Source: a candidate division LCP-89 bacterium B3_LCP (GTDB lineage Bacteria > Electryoneota > B3-LCP). Taken from it: DNA of 64,000 nt. A program made the position numbers and the translations under genes. The stretch is taken from assembly GCA_005223185.1 (NCBI GenBank), contig NJBN01000008.1:62001-126000 (forward strand), given 5' to 3'. The notes under the pieces are model-generated. The model saw only the letters and a program-made list of their open reading frames with translations. It was not told where the DNA came from and did not search any database. This document shows positions 44,515 to 52,777 of this stretch, piece by piece. Each line of letters begins with the position of its first letter. Positions within the stretch are counted from its first letter, which is position 1.

Positions 44515-45951
44515 CTAGATATTTTCCTTCTCAAAGTTTTTTACCACTTTATCCACATGCTTTAGTTTGACAACTCTCATCCTATTTGCGAGAATTCTTC
44601 CTATTTTTTCTTTTCTTTTTCTAGTTAACCCCTGTTCTGTTTGAATGTCTATTGCCTGTAAAAGTTCATCTGCAGTTATTTGATTTGTAGCTACTAATAT
44701 CTCGCCAATCCGCAAATCTGAAGGACTACTTGTTTTAATAGCCTCCTTCATCTTAGATTTCTCAATCATTTTTGCATGGATTACTTCTGGATTCATACCT
44801 AATAGGTTAGCCCTTTCAAACAAAATTGTGTCATGAATATTTTTAGTTCCTTTTTTGCTTCTAGATTTCGCGCCAGTTTCGGAAATCTTCAGTAAGTCCG
44901 TTTTCGTTATTGTTTCCTTTTGGGCATTTTCTTCAAAAGATACCACTAAGTCGGCAACTAGATTTACCCACTTTTTCCACTCTTCATCTATTGCCAGAAA
45001 ATGATTGATGCCTGGGAGAACCATCATTCCCAGACCCCAATCTGTAGGCATAATTTGCTGTAAAACATCATGACTGATCATCTGATCTCGCCCACCAAAG
45101 AGGAAAAGGATTCTTCTTCCATGTTCTTTTAATAGTTCTTTACTGGGGTTGGTATATTCTCCTAAGACTATACCTTCAAAAAGCCGATCCTTTAGAACAT
45201 CTTTACGTTTATCTGAGAAATATTTTTCGAGAATATTATTGAACTTATCCCATTTTTTTTGATCGAAAAGACGCTCTGCATTAACATTTTTCAAATTTAC
45301 AGCGCCATTCAATAAAAAACAGGCATTTAACCTCTTCTCGTTCTCCAAGAAAGCACAGAGCATCATCGCAGCGCCCAATGAATAGCCCAGATACGAGACT
45401 CGCACGTTTCTCGAAAATAAATTTTTATAAAAAAAGCAGGAGTTTTGAGGTTTCACACAATCCGTTTTCCCTTTAATGTGATTTAGCAACTCTTCGATTT
45501 CATCTCTGTACTGGTTGAAGCGAATATAGAACATGTCAGCTTCATTCAAGATTACTTCACTTGGTTTGCTAGTTAATTGTCTATAACTTGGATTCTTTAT
45601 CCGAAAACGGGTATGCCGATTCAAATGATCTGGTAAGGGTAGAAGAACACTTATGATTCCACGAGATGCCAGGCGGCTGCCTAACTCGTCATATAGTGAA
45701 TAATGGTTAATCTCATCTAATCCATTTGTCATGACGATTACACGATCAGCTTTTTTTCTGGCGTCTGATAGAATCTCACGGGGAATGTAGAATCGCAGAA
45801 AGAAGCGGTGATAGTCTTCAATACCCAGCCTTGGATTATGTGCACAAGCTGGAGAAAGCTTGTGCATGCAAACAAACTGATCATTTGCGTAAACTATCTG
45901 CTCGTCTTTTGTTCGATCCTCATGTCTGACACGACTTATTTCTGGAAGCAT
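44515..45951 (-). CDS. Alpha/beta hydrolase fused to a C-terminal MshEN-like domain
   Basis: 478 residues. The N-terminal hydrolase (about 45-335) has the nucleophile Ser191 in GYSLGA, acid Asp289 in GGRDQM and His317 in GINHFLA, a complete triad. A Lys-rich linker (about 345-400) leads to RIGEILVATNQITADELLQA (413-432) and a second, weaker copy from about 449 (KIGRILANRMRVV). The first copy fits the 24-residue RLGxxL...I...L...L..Q pattern of MshEN/T2SSE N-terminal domains, some of which bind c-di-GMP. No signal peptide. The natural substrate is unknown. A terminator hairpin lies immediately upstream of its Shine-Dalgarno (AAGGAG). The gene is AT-rich compared with its neighbours. Confidence 0.75.
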   Translation of the reverse strand: MLPEISRVRHEDRTKDEQIVYANDQFVCMHKLSPACAHNPRLGIEDYHRFFLRFYIPREILSDARKKADRVIVMTNGLDEINHYSLYDELGSRLASRGIISVLLPLPDHLNRHTRFRIKNPSYRQLTSKPSEVILNEADMFYIRFNQYRDEIEELLNHIKGKTDCVKPQNSCFFYKNLFSRNVRVSYLGYSLGAAMMLCAFLENEKRLNACFLLNGAVNLKNVNAERLFDQKKWDKFNNILEKYFSDKRKDVLKDRLFEGIVLGEYTNPSKELLKEHGRRILFLFGGRDQMISHDVLQQIMPTDWGLGMMVLPGINHFLAIDEEWKKWVNLVADLVVSFEENAQKETITKTDLLKISETGAKSRSKKGTKNIHDTILFERANLLGMNPEVIHAKMIEKSKMKEAIKTSSPSDLRIGEILVATNQITADELLQAIDIQTEQGLTRKRKEKIGRILANRMRVVKLKHVDKVVKNFEKENI

Positions 45952-45966
45952 AGTTTTTCTCCTTAC

Positions 45967-46005
45967 AAAAAAAGATCAGTCTTCTTACTCATAAGAAGTC
46001 TGATC
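45967..46005 (-). terminator. Leader terminator just upstream of the hydrolase Shine-Dalgarno
   Basis: On the minus strand GATCAG, A, CTTCTTA pairs with TAAGAAG, A, CTGATC around a short loop, then seven T. AAGGAG follows within three bases and the ATG about 15 bases after the T run, so transcripts from upstream would stop before the gene unless read through. Confidence 0.75.
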
Positions 46006-46526
46006 CTATTAATTCGAATTCGCTTACTGCTTCTTAATCAAGGTATATTCAGTTTCGAAACAGCATACCCGTCGGAATGCTGGTATAGTATCTTCCTACT
46101 CCTTGAACATTTATCGTGAATGCGGAATCACTTGCGGTTTGCAAATCTGAACCTTTAATTCTATTTTAACAAGTGGTATTGGACGCTCCTAATAAAGCAA
46201 CCTTCATGTTTTAAATATTAACGTAACCTGCCAATCACTCTTCTATGTAATTTATACTCCTTGTCCTAATTTCGAAAAATAATTTAGTAAATAAATGTTG
46301 CGGATGCAATTAAAATTTCTAATTTCCTTTAAAGACCAATCAAACTCATTGACTTCAGTCAATTGGATCTTAAAATTGAACACCGGAACTTTAGTCCGGT
46401 GCATAAGCGGAAAAGTAGACAGTTCCCACCCAACCAACAGCGAATCCGGGAAGTAGCCCTTGATTTAATAAACGGATATGCCTATATTTATCCCGAATTT
46501 AACCGAAATTCGTCTAACTTTTCATC
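46006..46526. other. Gene-free divergent spacer
   Basis: The left part is the upstream region of the hydrolase gene and the right part holds the ABC exporter promoter. A repeat at about 46330-46410 has CAATTG arms, then CACCGGAACTTTAGTCCGGTG (also at 17855-17880). No gene longer than 40 codons is convincing. Confidence 0.6.
46460..46488 (+). promoter_or_regulatory. Promoter of the ABC exporter gene
   Basis: TTGATT, 17-bp spacer, TATATT, 38 bases before the ATG at 46527. Confidence 0.65.
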
Positions 46527-48347
46527 ATGCGACCCTATATACGATTACTCTCGCTCATCAAACCGTATAAGAAGACGCTCCTCCTGGCGTTCTTCTGTTC
46601 GGTGATGTACGCCCTATTCAATGCTGTGGCGATCTGGTTCTCAGCCTCATTTATCACCGCTATATTCACTCCGGAAACAAACCAGCTAACTGCGGGCATA
46701 TCTGATCAAGCCGCGAGTCTAAATGAGAATCTCAAAGTCCTGGCATGGCAGATCATCGGCGGAGGAGACCGCTTCGATATCGTCATGCGGGCTGTGATGA
46801 TCTTCTTTCTGGCATTTCTCTTTCGCAATGCTTTCGACGTCAGCCAGGTTTACCTGATCACTTTTGTCGAACAGAGGGTCATCAAGGACCTGCGCGACAA
46901 ACTGTACCGCCACATGTTGTCACAATCGCTGGGTTTTTTCCACAGGCGCAAGTCAGGCGAACTGGCTTCGGTTACCTTAAACGACGTGACCGCTTTGCAG
47001 GAAAAGATGATGAAGGCGATCAAATTCATCATGCGGGAGCCGTTCGTTATAGTCCTGTTTCTGTTCCTTCTCTTTACGATCTCATGGAAGCTGACGCTTA
47101 CCATCCTGATAATCGCGCCTGTTGCTGGCTTGTTGATCGATGTGTTGGGTAAGAGTCTCAAGCGCAAGAGTTCCCGTATGCAGGAAGCTCTGTCCAATGT
47201 AACTGCGCTTCTGTATGAGCGGTTGGGAGGAATTCGCCTGATAAAAACTGCAGGCACTGAAGACCAGGAAATAGATAGATTTGAAGGCACGACAACGAGT
47301 TACTTTCGAAAAGCGTTACGCCAGCGCAGATTTGATATTTTGATAGTGCCCTTAACGGAAATTATTGGGCTGGCGATCATTTCGCTGATACTGATTTACG
47401 GCGGTTACTTAGTTTTCCGCACCTCGACCATGGATGCTGAAGATTTCGTCCGCTTCATAGCTATCGTGTTCGCGATATTGGCTCCCGCTAAAGAACTTGG
47501 TGGAGCTTACACATCTGTGCAGATTGCTTCCGCATTTGCCGCGCGTATCTTCGGAATTATGGATACTAAAGAACAACTACCGACGGCAAAAGAACCTGTA
47601 CAGGTAGATAACCTGAAAAAAGCCATTCGCTTAGATGACGTCAGTTTTCGGTATTCGCAAAAAGATGATAACGCCCTTTCCCATGTTGATCTGAATATCA
47701 ACCGAGATGAAACTATTGCGCTGGTGGGGCCATCCGGAGCGGGGAAGACCACTCTGATTGGATTAATCACCCGTCTTTTCGATCCCACCCAAGGAAGTAT
47801 AAAGCTTGATGACGTCAACTTACGTGATCTGGACATCAATGGGTTACGCAAGCTCTTCGGTGTAGTCAGTCAGGATATCGTACTCTTCAATGATACTGTG
47901 GCTGCGAACATCGCCTATGGAACCCGTGAAATCGACTTGGATCGCGTCCATGAAGTGGCAAAGTTAGCCTATGCTGATGATTTCATCAGAGCGATGCATG
48001 AAGGATATGATACTAAAATCGGCGACCGGGGGATGCGCCTTTCCGGTGGTCAGCAGCAGCGGCTCTCAATTGCACGGGCGCTGGTTCACGATCCGCCAGT
48101 GATAATCTTCGATGAAGCCACTTCTCATCTTGACAGTGAATCTGAGAACCTGATCCAACAGGCTATGGAATCGCTGCGAGAGAATCACACGCTGATCGTG
48201 ATAGCTCACCGCCTGGCGACAGTGCGCCGCGCCGACCGCATTGTGGTGTTAGATAAGGGCACAATCATCGATCAGGGAACGTACGATGAACTACATGATC
48301 GCTGTGAACTGTTCACCCGCCTCTGCCAGCAGCAATTTCTGACTTAA
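46527..48347 (+). CDS. ABC exporter, fused permease and ATPase (MsbA-like)
   Basis: 606 residues. Six membrane helices in 1-330, with the export-ABC coupling region SQSLGFFHRRKSGELASVTLND. The ATPase follows, with Walker A GPSGAGKTTL near 390, signature LSGGQQQRLSIARAL and Walker B VIIFDEATSHLD. The half-transporter would work as a homodimer, exporting lipid or another hydrophobic compound. It is followed after one base by a receiver-domain gene, so the two share a transcript. Confidence 0.93.
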   Translation: MRPYIRLLSLIKPYKKTLLLAFFCSVMYALFNAVAIWFSASFITAIFTPETNQLTAGISDQAASLNENLKVLAWQIIGGGDRFDIVMRAVMIFFLAFLFRNAFDVSQVYLITFVEQRVIKDLRDKLYRHMLSQSLGFFHRRKSGELASVTLNDVTALQEKMMKAIKFIMREPFVIVLFLFLLFTISWKLTLTILIIAPVAGLLIDVLGKSLKRKSSRMQEALSNVTALLYERLGGIRLIKTAGTEDQEIDRFEGTTTSYFRKALRQRRFDILIVPLTEIIGLAIISLILIYGGYLVFRTSTMDAEDFVRFIAIVFAILAPAKELGGAYTSVQIASAFAARIFGIMDTKEQLPTAKEPVQVDNLKKAIRLDDVSFRYSQKDDNALSHVDLNINRDETIALVGPSGAGKTTLIGLITRLFDPTQGSIKLDDVNLRDLDINGLRKLFGVVSQDIVLFNDTVAANIAYGTREIDLDRVHEVAKLAYADDFIRAMHEGYDTKIGDRGMRLSGGQQQRLSIARALVHDPPVIIFDEATSHLDSESENLIQQAMESLRENHTLIVIAHRLATVRRADRIVVLDKGTIIDQGTYDELHDRCELFTRLCQQQFLT

Positions 48348-48348
48348 C

Positions 48349-48753
48349 ATGAACCGACCCGCCTTAATCGTCGATGACAACGACGACTACACCTCCATGC
48401 TTCTAAACCATTTAGAGCCACTTGGCTACAACTTCGACCGCGCTCATTCGGGGAGGGAGGGGTGGCAGAAATGGAAGGAGACTGATCTCACACACTACCA
48501 TCTTGTCGTAACCGACATCACCATGGAGAGCCAGACCGCTGGTTTATCCTTGATTCGCAAACTGCGAAAAGCCGGTTACAAAGGCTTGATCATGGTGGCC
48601 AGTACGGGGGTAAACAATCCCCTGGTACTGCAGATTACCAAACTGTTCTACAAACTGATAGGCGTTGATATCCTGGTACCCAAAGAGCCGCTGAAGTCGG
48701 GGGAATTCCGGTGTGTGGGTTTGAGTGGTGGAGGGAGGAAGTTTGTAGTGTGA
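48349..48753 (+). CDS. Single-domain response regulator (receiver), altered C-terminus
   Basis: 134 residues. Acidic pocket DDNDD at the N-terminus, phospho-acceptor Asp in VVTDITME near 56 and the conserved Lys in VPKEPL, so the receiver is intact up to strand beta5. The usual last helix is replaced by a Gly-rich tail (RCVGLSGGGRKFVV) that runs into a repeat-filled spacer, which suggests the 3' end was changed by an insertion or frameshift. No histidine kinase is nearby. It shares the transcript of the ABC exporter. Confidence 0.82.
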   Translation: MNRPALIVDDNDDYTSMLLNHLEPLGYNFDRAHSGREGWQKWKETDLTHYHLVVTDITMESQTAGLSLIRKLRKAGYKGLIMVASTGVNNPLVLQITKLFYKLIGVDILVPKEPLKSGEFRCVGLSGGGRKFVV

Positions 48754-49118
48754 AACCCGACACTAAAGAGGTCGGGTGACCCCCCAAGGTTTTACCTGCT
48801 GCTATTATTGTATATCCCCTTCGGGGATTGAAAAGCGTTAGGTAACACCTTCCCGCCAAGGCGGAAAACCAAGACCTGACGCAACAGGCAAACGCCACCC
48901 TAAACATAATAACCTAACTCCTCTCTTGATATTGTTCTGAAATGTGTTTACATTGTATGGGTTGGGTTTTGTTCAAGTAGAAGAAATGCTAGGAGAAACC
49001 TGGCAATGAAGAGGTTGGGGCACACGGCGGCCATGGAATGGTCCATGCCAGTCTAGAAAAAGATTTGTTAGGTATTAAGAATCCCATATTATTAACACAA
49101 TTCAGATACAGATAAAAT
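48754..49118. repeat. Repeat-filled spacer upstream of the HNH gene
   Basis: Contains CCCCTTCGGGG preceded by an imperfect ACCTGCTGCTATTATTG (copy of 17736-17785) and a GCGTTAGG...CCTGACGC element (48835-48887). The remainder is AT-rich with a weak possible promoter before the HNH gene. No gene is seen. Confidence 0.65.
48835..48887. repeat. GCGTCAGG palindrome family, copy 2
   Basis: GCGTTAGGT and ACCTGACGC arms enclose an inserted CCGCCAAGGCGG hairpin. It follows a CCCCTTCGGGGATTG element directly. Confidence 0.7.
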
Positions 49119-49517
49119 ATGCCGAACCGCCCTAAAATACCTGCTGAAATTGCTAGAGAGATTCTAGTAGAAAGTGGGCATAGGTGCGCTGTTTGTGGAA
49201 CGCCCTGTCCACTAGAAAAAGCACATATTATCCCTTGGAAAAAAACAAAGGATCATAGTGTAAAAAATTTGATTTGCCTGTGCGCGAACTGTCATAATCG
49301 TGCGGATATTGAGAAGTGGGGTGCTAAGACTTTAAAGAAGTACAAAGAGAAACCATGGATAATGAAAAATTTTGAGAAGGCGGGTGATATCATTACATCA
49401 AAAACGACATTTGAGATTGATATGGAAGAGAAGAGTTTAAGTGAAAGACAAAAAAGATGGCTTCAGTACGCTCTTGCAGCTTTTTTAGAAATACCCCCAG
49501 ATTCAGTTCGGTTTTGA
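49119..49517 (+). CDS. HNH endonuclease domain protein
   Basis: 132 residues. A compact HNH module with zinc cysteines CAVC and CANC, catalytic His in EKAHIIPWKK, Asn in KNLICLC and His in CHNRADIEK (about 27-70). The C-terminal 50 residues (ITSKTTFEIDMEEKSLSERQ onward) resemble no named domain I know. No membrane segment or signal. It lies 75 bases upstream of a STAND ATPase gene in the same direction, which suggests a nuclease partner in a defence module. Compared with housekeeping genes here it is AT-rich. Confidence 0.82.
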   Translation: MPNRPKIPAEIAREILVESGHRCAVCGTPCPLEKAHIIPWKKTKDHSVKNLICLCANCHNRADIEKWGAKTLKKYKEKPWIMKNFEKAGDIITSKTTFEIDMEEKSLSERQKRWLQYALAAFLEIPPDSVRF

Positions 49518-49592
49518 TAAATTAGGAAGAATAATTAAAATAAAAATCTAAGAATAGGTGAAACAGCATTTGGCATCGCTGAGGTCAACAAT

Positions 49593-52442
49593 ATGGTTAT
49601 AGAATCCCTAGTTCTATTTTCGGCTATCAAGAAATTCTCTGATGTAGTCGGGTTAACTGCTGATATTCAGAGGTCTCCGGAAAAGACTTTAGATGCAATT
49701 TATGAGAAAGTGGTTCAGGATAATCCCAGGTTTCTTCAATATTGGAACAGAATATTTCAAGGCGATTTGAAGAGGATATTCGATAGGACGTTTGAGGCTA
49801 TAGCGCCGGGCAACGAATCTGTTAAGCGAAAGTTCATACTGGCCACCGGTTCTGATCCGGGCTTGAACCAGATTTGTATCGATATCGAACGGGGCTTCCT
49901 ACCAAAGGTCGAGCAACTGGTCCCTATCTTTGAAAATGTCCTACCTGGTGAGAATCCTCACCAGGTCGCAGAAAAATTTATCCGATTGTTGTATAAAAGC
50001 ATAAATTTGGATAAACAACAGGCTTTTTTACTTGATTCGAGCCATTTGAAAGAACTCGATGAAGTAATCTCAAACACAGAGAAGATACTTGAGCGCATAG
50101 TCAAACCGTTAGATGCTGGAACGAGAATAATTGTAGAAGAGGGAAAACCTCACAGTGATGAGGTATTAGTCTCCGCTGCCAAACTGCCGATGACCGATGC
50201 AACCCTCTTGGGCCGCGAAAAAGAGCTTAAGATGTTGGATAATGCCTGGGAGAACGAAAACTGCAATGTCATTAGTTTAGTAGCTTTCGGGGGTGTGGGA
50301 AAGACTGCGCTGGTGAATGTGTGGCTGAACAATATAGCTCAGGATCACTACCGGGGTGCTCAAAAGGTGTACGGCTATTCTTTCTATACCCAAGGGACAA
50401 GCGAAGACAAACAGGCTTCCGCCGATCCCTTTATAACGGCAGCGCTGGAATGGTTTGGTGATCCCGATCCCACGGAAGGGTCTCCCTGGCAGAAGGGAGA
50501 ACGGCTGGCTAAATTGGTGCGGGAAGAGCGCACACTGCTGATTTTGGACGGTTTAGAACCGATCCAGTACCCGCCCGGCGAGATGGGAGGACGGCTGCGT
50601 GACCCTGGCATGCAGAGCCTTCTGCGAGGATTGGGCAGCCATAACCCGGGTTTGTGCGTGATAACCACACGGTTGGAAGTGGAAGACTTGAAACGTTTTA
50701 AGGGATCGCTGGCAGAATATATCGACCTGGAAAAATTGACGCCGGAAGCGGGGGCAAAATTGCTGGAACTACGCGGTGCCAAAGGTTCGGAAAAGGAGCT
50801 GAAGAAAGCATCTGAGGAGTTCGAAGGACACGCCCTGGCACTGAACCTGTTGGGCAATTACCTATCGGTAGTATATGATGGAGACATTCGCAAGAGAGAT
50901 CAGATCCCCAAACTTACCAAATATCCCCAGCAGGGTGGCTATGCTCGGCGGGTGATGGAATCCTACCAACGGATGTTTAAAGACAAACCCGAGCTGGACG
51001 TGCTCTACATGGTGGGTCTCTTCGACCGGCCGGCGGAAGGGGGAGCTATAGAAGCTCTGAAAGCAGAACCCGTCATTGCAGGACTGACCACAAGGATAGC
51101 TGATCTTTCTCATGAGGACTGGCAATTTACACTACATAACCTACGCACGGCCAAGTTACTGACTGAGAAGATTGAGGGCGAACCGGATACCTTAGACTGC
51201 CACCCACTGATACGCGAACATTTTGGAGAGAGACTAAAAAAAGAAAACTCCGCCACCTGGAAAGAGGCACACCGCAGGTTGTATGAATATTACAAAACTA
51301 CTGCCAAAGAATTTCCCGATACAATTGAAGAAATGATTCCCCTCTACGAAGCTGTTGTGCATGGTTGTCATGCAGAGTTGCACAAAGAGGTGCTGCATGA
51401 GGTTTACTGGAAGCGTATACAAAGAGGAAACAAGTATTTCTCTAAAAGACAATTGGGTGTGTATGGTTATGAACTATCTGCTTTGTCTTGCTTCCTTGAT
51501 CCTCAAAGTAAAGATGTGGTGGAAGGACTTAGTGAAACAGATGAGGTATTTATATTAAGTGAGTTAGGGTTCAGTTTGAGAGCACAAGGCCGTTTAGTTG
51601 AAGCAGTTCAACTCTTACAACTAGTGCATAAATCAAATTTTAAGCAAAGTGACTGGATAAACTATGCTATTCAGGTTGGCAATATTAGTGAACTCTATTT
51701 AATTATTGGTGACATAGGAAATGCGTTGGTCATTGCAGGAAATAGTTTTGAGGCTTCTGAGATGAGCAGTAATATTCCACAATTTATAACTACTCAAACT
51801 GCTTTCGCAAATGCCTTGCATAAGGCAGGAAATATTAAACAAGCTAAAATTTTATTTTCTAGAGCCGAAGAAATTCAAAAATCATATCAACCTAATTATC
51901 CTTTGCTATATTCTCTTCAAGGCTTTAACTATTGTGATTTGCTTTTAAGCCTTGGCAATTATTCCGAAGTAATAAATAGGGGTAGTCAAACATTGAAATG
52001 GATGACACAGCAAAATTGGCTACTCGGTATTGCACTGGATAACCTTACTCTAGGACGTGCATATCTATTACAGATTCTGAATGACAAGAGAAGCGCTTTC
52101 AGTAAGGCTGAGAACCACCTGAACGAGGCAGTGATTGGTTTGCGGAAAGCTGGCGTGCAGGAATATATCGCAAGAGGCTTGCAGACTCGTGCTGAGTTGT
52201 ACAGGGTGAAGGAAGACTTTACGAACTGCTTATACGATTTAGAAGAGGCGATGGAGATTGCCACGTTAGGGGGTATGCGTTTGTTCGAGGCGGATTGTCA
52301 TTTGGGGTATGCAAGGTTGTATATGGCTAAGGGTGAGAAGGAGAAGGCGCGGGAGCATTTATGCAAGGCAAAAGAGATTATAGACGATACGGGCTACCAC
52401 CGGCGGGATGAGGAGGTTAAGAATTTAGAATGTAGAATTTAG
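49593..52442 (+). CDS. STAND NTPase (NB-ARC-like) with C-terminal TPR-like sensor
   Basis: 949 residues from ATG with GAGG upstream. The N-terminal helical part (1 to about 195) has no recognised effector motif. The NTPase follows, with P-loop FGGVGKTALV near 232, Walker B TLLILDGLEP near 310 and sensor ITTR near 353, then a winged-helix-like region containing GHALALNLLG near 413. From about 640 the protein is helical repeats of TPR type (ARLYMAKGEKEKAREHLCKA). STAND proteins sense a ligand, oligomerise and activate an effector. The missing recognisable effector and the adjacent HNH gene suggest that the nuclease acts in trans. The repeat region is more AT-rich than the NTPase core. Confidence 0.85.
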   Translation: MVIESLVLFSAIKKFSDVVGLTADIQRSPEKTLDAIYEKVVQDNPRFLQYWNRIFQGDLKRIFDRTFEAIAPGNESVKRKFILATGSDPGLNQICIDIERGFLPKVEQLVPIFENVLPGENPHQVAEKFIRLLYKSINLDKQQAFLLDSSHLKELDEVISNTEKILERIVKPLDAGTRIIVEEGKPHSDEVLVSAAKLPMTDATLLGREKELKMLDNAWENENCNVISLVAFGGVGKTALVNVWLNNIAQDHYRGAQKVYGYSFYTQGTSEDKQASADPFITAALEWFGDPDPTEGSPWQKGERLAKLVREERTLLILDGLEPIQYPPGEMGGRLRDPGMQSLLRGLGSHNPGLCVITTRLEVEDLKRFKGSLAEYIDLEKLTPEAGAKLLELRGAKGSEKELKKASEEFEGHALALNLLGNYLSVVYDGDIRKRDQIPKLTKYPQQGGYARRVMESYQRMFKDKPELDVLYMVGLFDRPAEGGAIEALKAEPVIAGLTTRIADLSHEDWQFTLHNLRTAKLLTEKIEGEPDTLDCHPLIREHFGERLKKENSATWKEAHRRLYEYYKTTAKEFPDTIEEMIPLYEAVVHGCHAELHKEVLHEVYWKRIQRGNKYFSKRQLGVYGYELSALSCFLDPQSKDVVEGLSETDEVFILSELGFSLRAQGRLVEAVQLLQLVHKSNFKQSDWINYAIQVGNISELYLIIGDIGNALVIAGNSFEASEMSSNIPQFITTQTAFANALHKAGNIKQAKILFSRAEEIQKSYQPNYPLLYSLQGFNYCDLLLSLGNYSEVINRGSQTLKWMTQQNWLLGIALDNLTLGRAYLLQILNDKRSAFSKAENHLNEAVIGLRKAGVQEYIARGLQTRAELYRVKEDFTNCLYDLEEAMEIATLGGMRLFEADCHLGYARLYMAKGEKEKAREHLCKAKEIIDDTGYHRRDEEVKNLECRI

Positions 52443-52706
52443 AATTTGGAATGCCTCAGGGTGGCCCGACCTCTTCAGGGTCGGGTTTATTTATGCCAAA
52501 AGCGTCAGGTCTCCACTTCGTTCAGGACCTGACGCAACAGTAAACGGGTCGGTGCAAGGCCGACCCCTACGCGTCACATGGCGGGGGAAGCATCCCGCTG
52601 ACGCGGGACAGGCTCCTCGCTCTACGGAATATTGGACCTGCGAAACTTAGTAGTCGGCGTCGTACTTGACGCCGACAATCCTCTTTCCAAAAAATATAAA
52701 AACTAC
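52443..52706. repeat. Repeat-filled spacer upstream of the transport operon
   Basis: Contains CCCGACCTCTTCAGGGTCGGG, a GCGTCAGG element (52502-52543), CGGGTCGG...CCGACCCCTAC (about 52545-52571), GGCGGGGG with a CCCGCTGACGCGGG insert, and GTCGGCGTCG...CGACGCCGAC. No gene is seen. Confidence 0.7.
52502..52543. repeat. GCGTCAGG palindrome family, copy 3
   Basis: GCGTCAGGTCTCCACTTCG, then TTCAGGACCTGACGCAACAG. Arms pair perfectly over ten bases. Confidence 0.85.
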
Positions 52707-52753
52707 TTGACAAACGTTTGTTTAATTGTTATATTTTAATCAAACGTTCGTTT
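52707..52753 (+). promoter_or_regulatory. Strong promoter with two TetR-type operators
   Basis: TTGACA (52707-52712), 17-bp spacer, TATATT (52730-52735). AAACGTTTGTTT (52712-52723) overlaps the -35 and AAACGTTCGTTT (52742-52753) covers the expected start, 30 bases apart. A TetR gene lies in the operon, so autorepression is likely. Confidence 0.8.
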
Positions 52754-52777
52754 ATAACCGGGGCGATGGGAATCATT

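Noticed and set aside
46020-46180. Minus-strand frame of about 37 codons upstream of the hydrolase (VQGVGRYYTSIPTGM)
   Set aside because: It has no start codon or Shine-Dalgarno after the preceding stop; probably chance.
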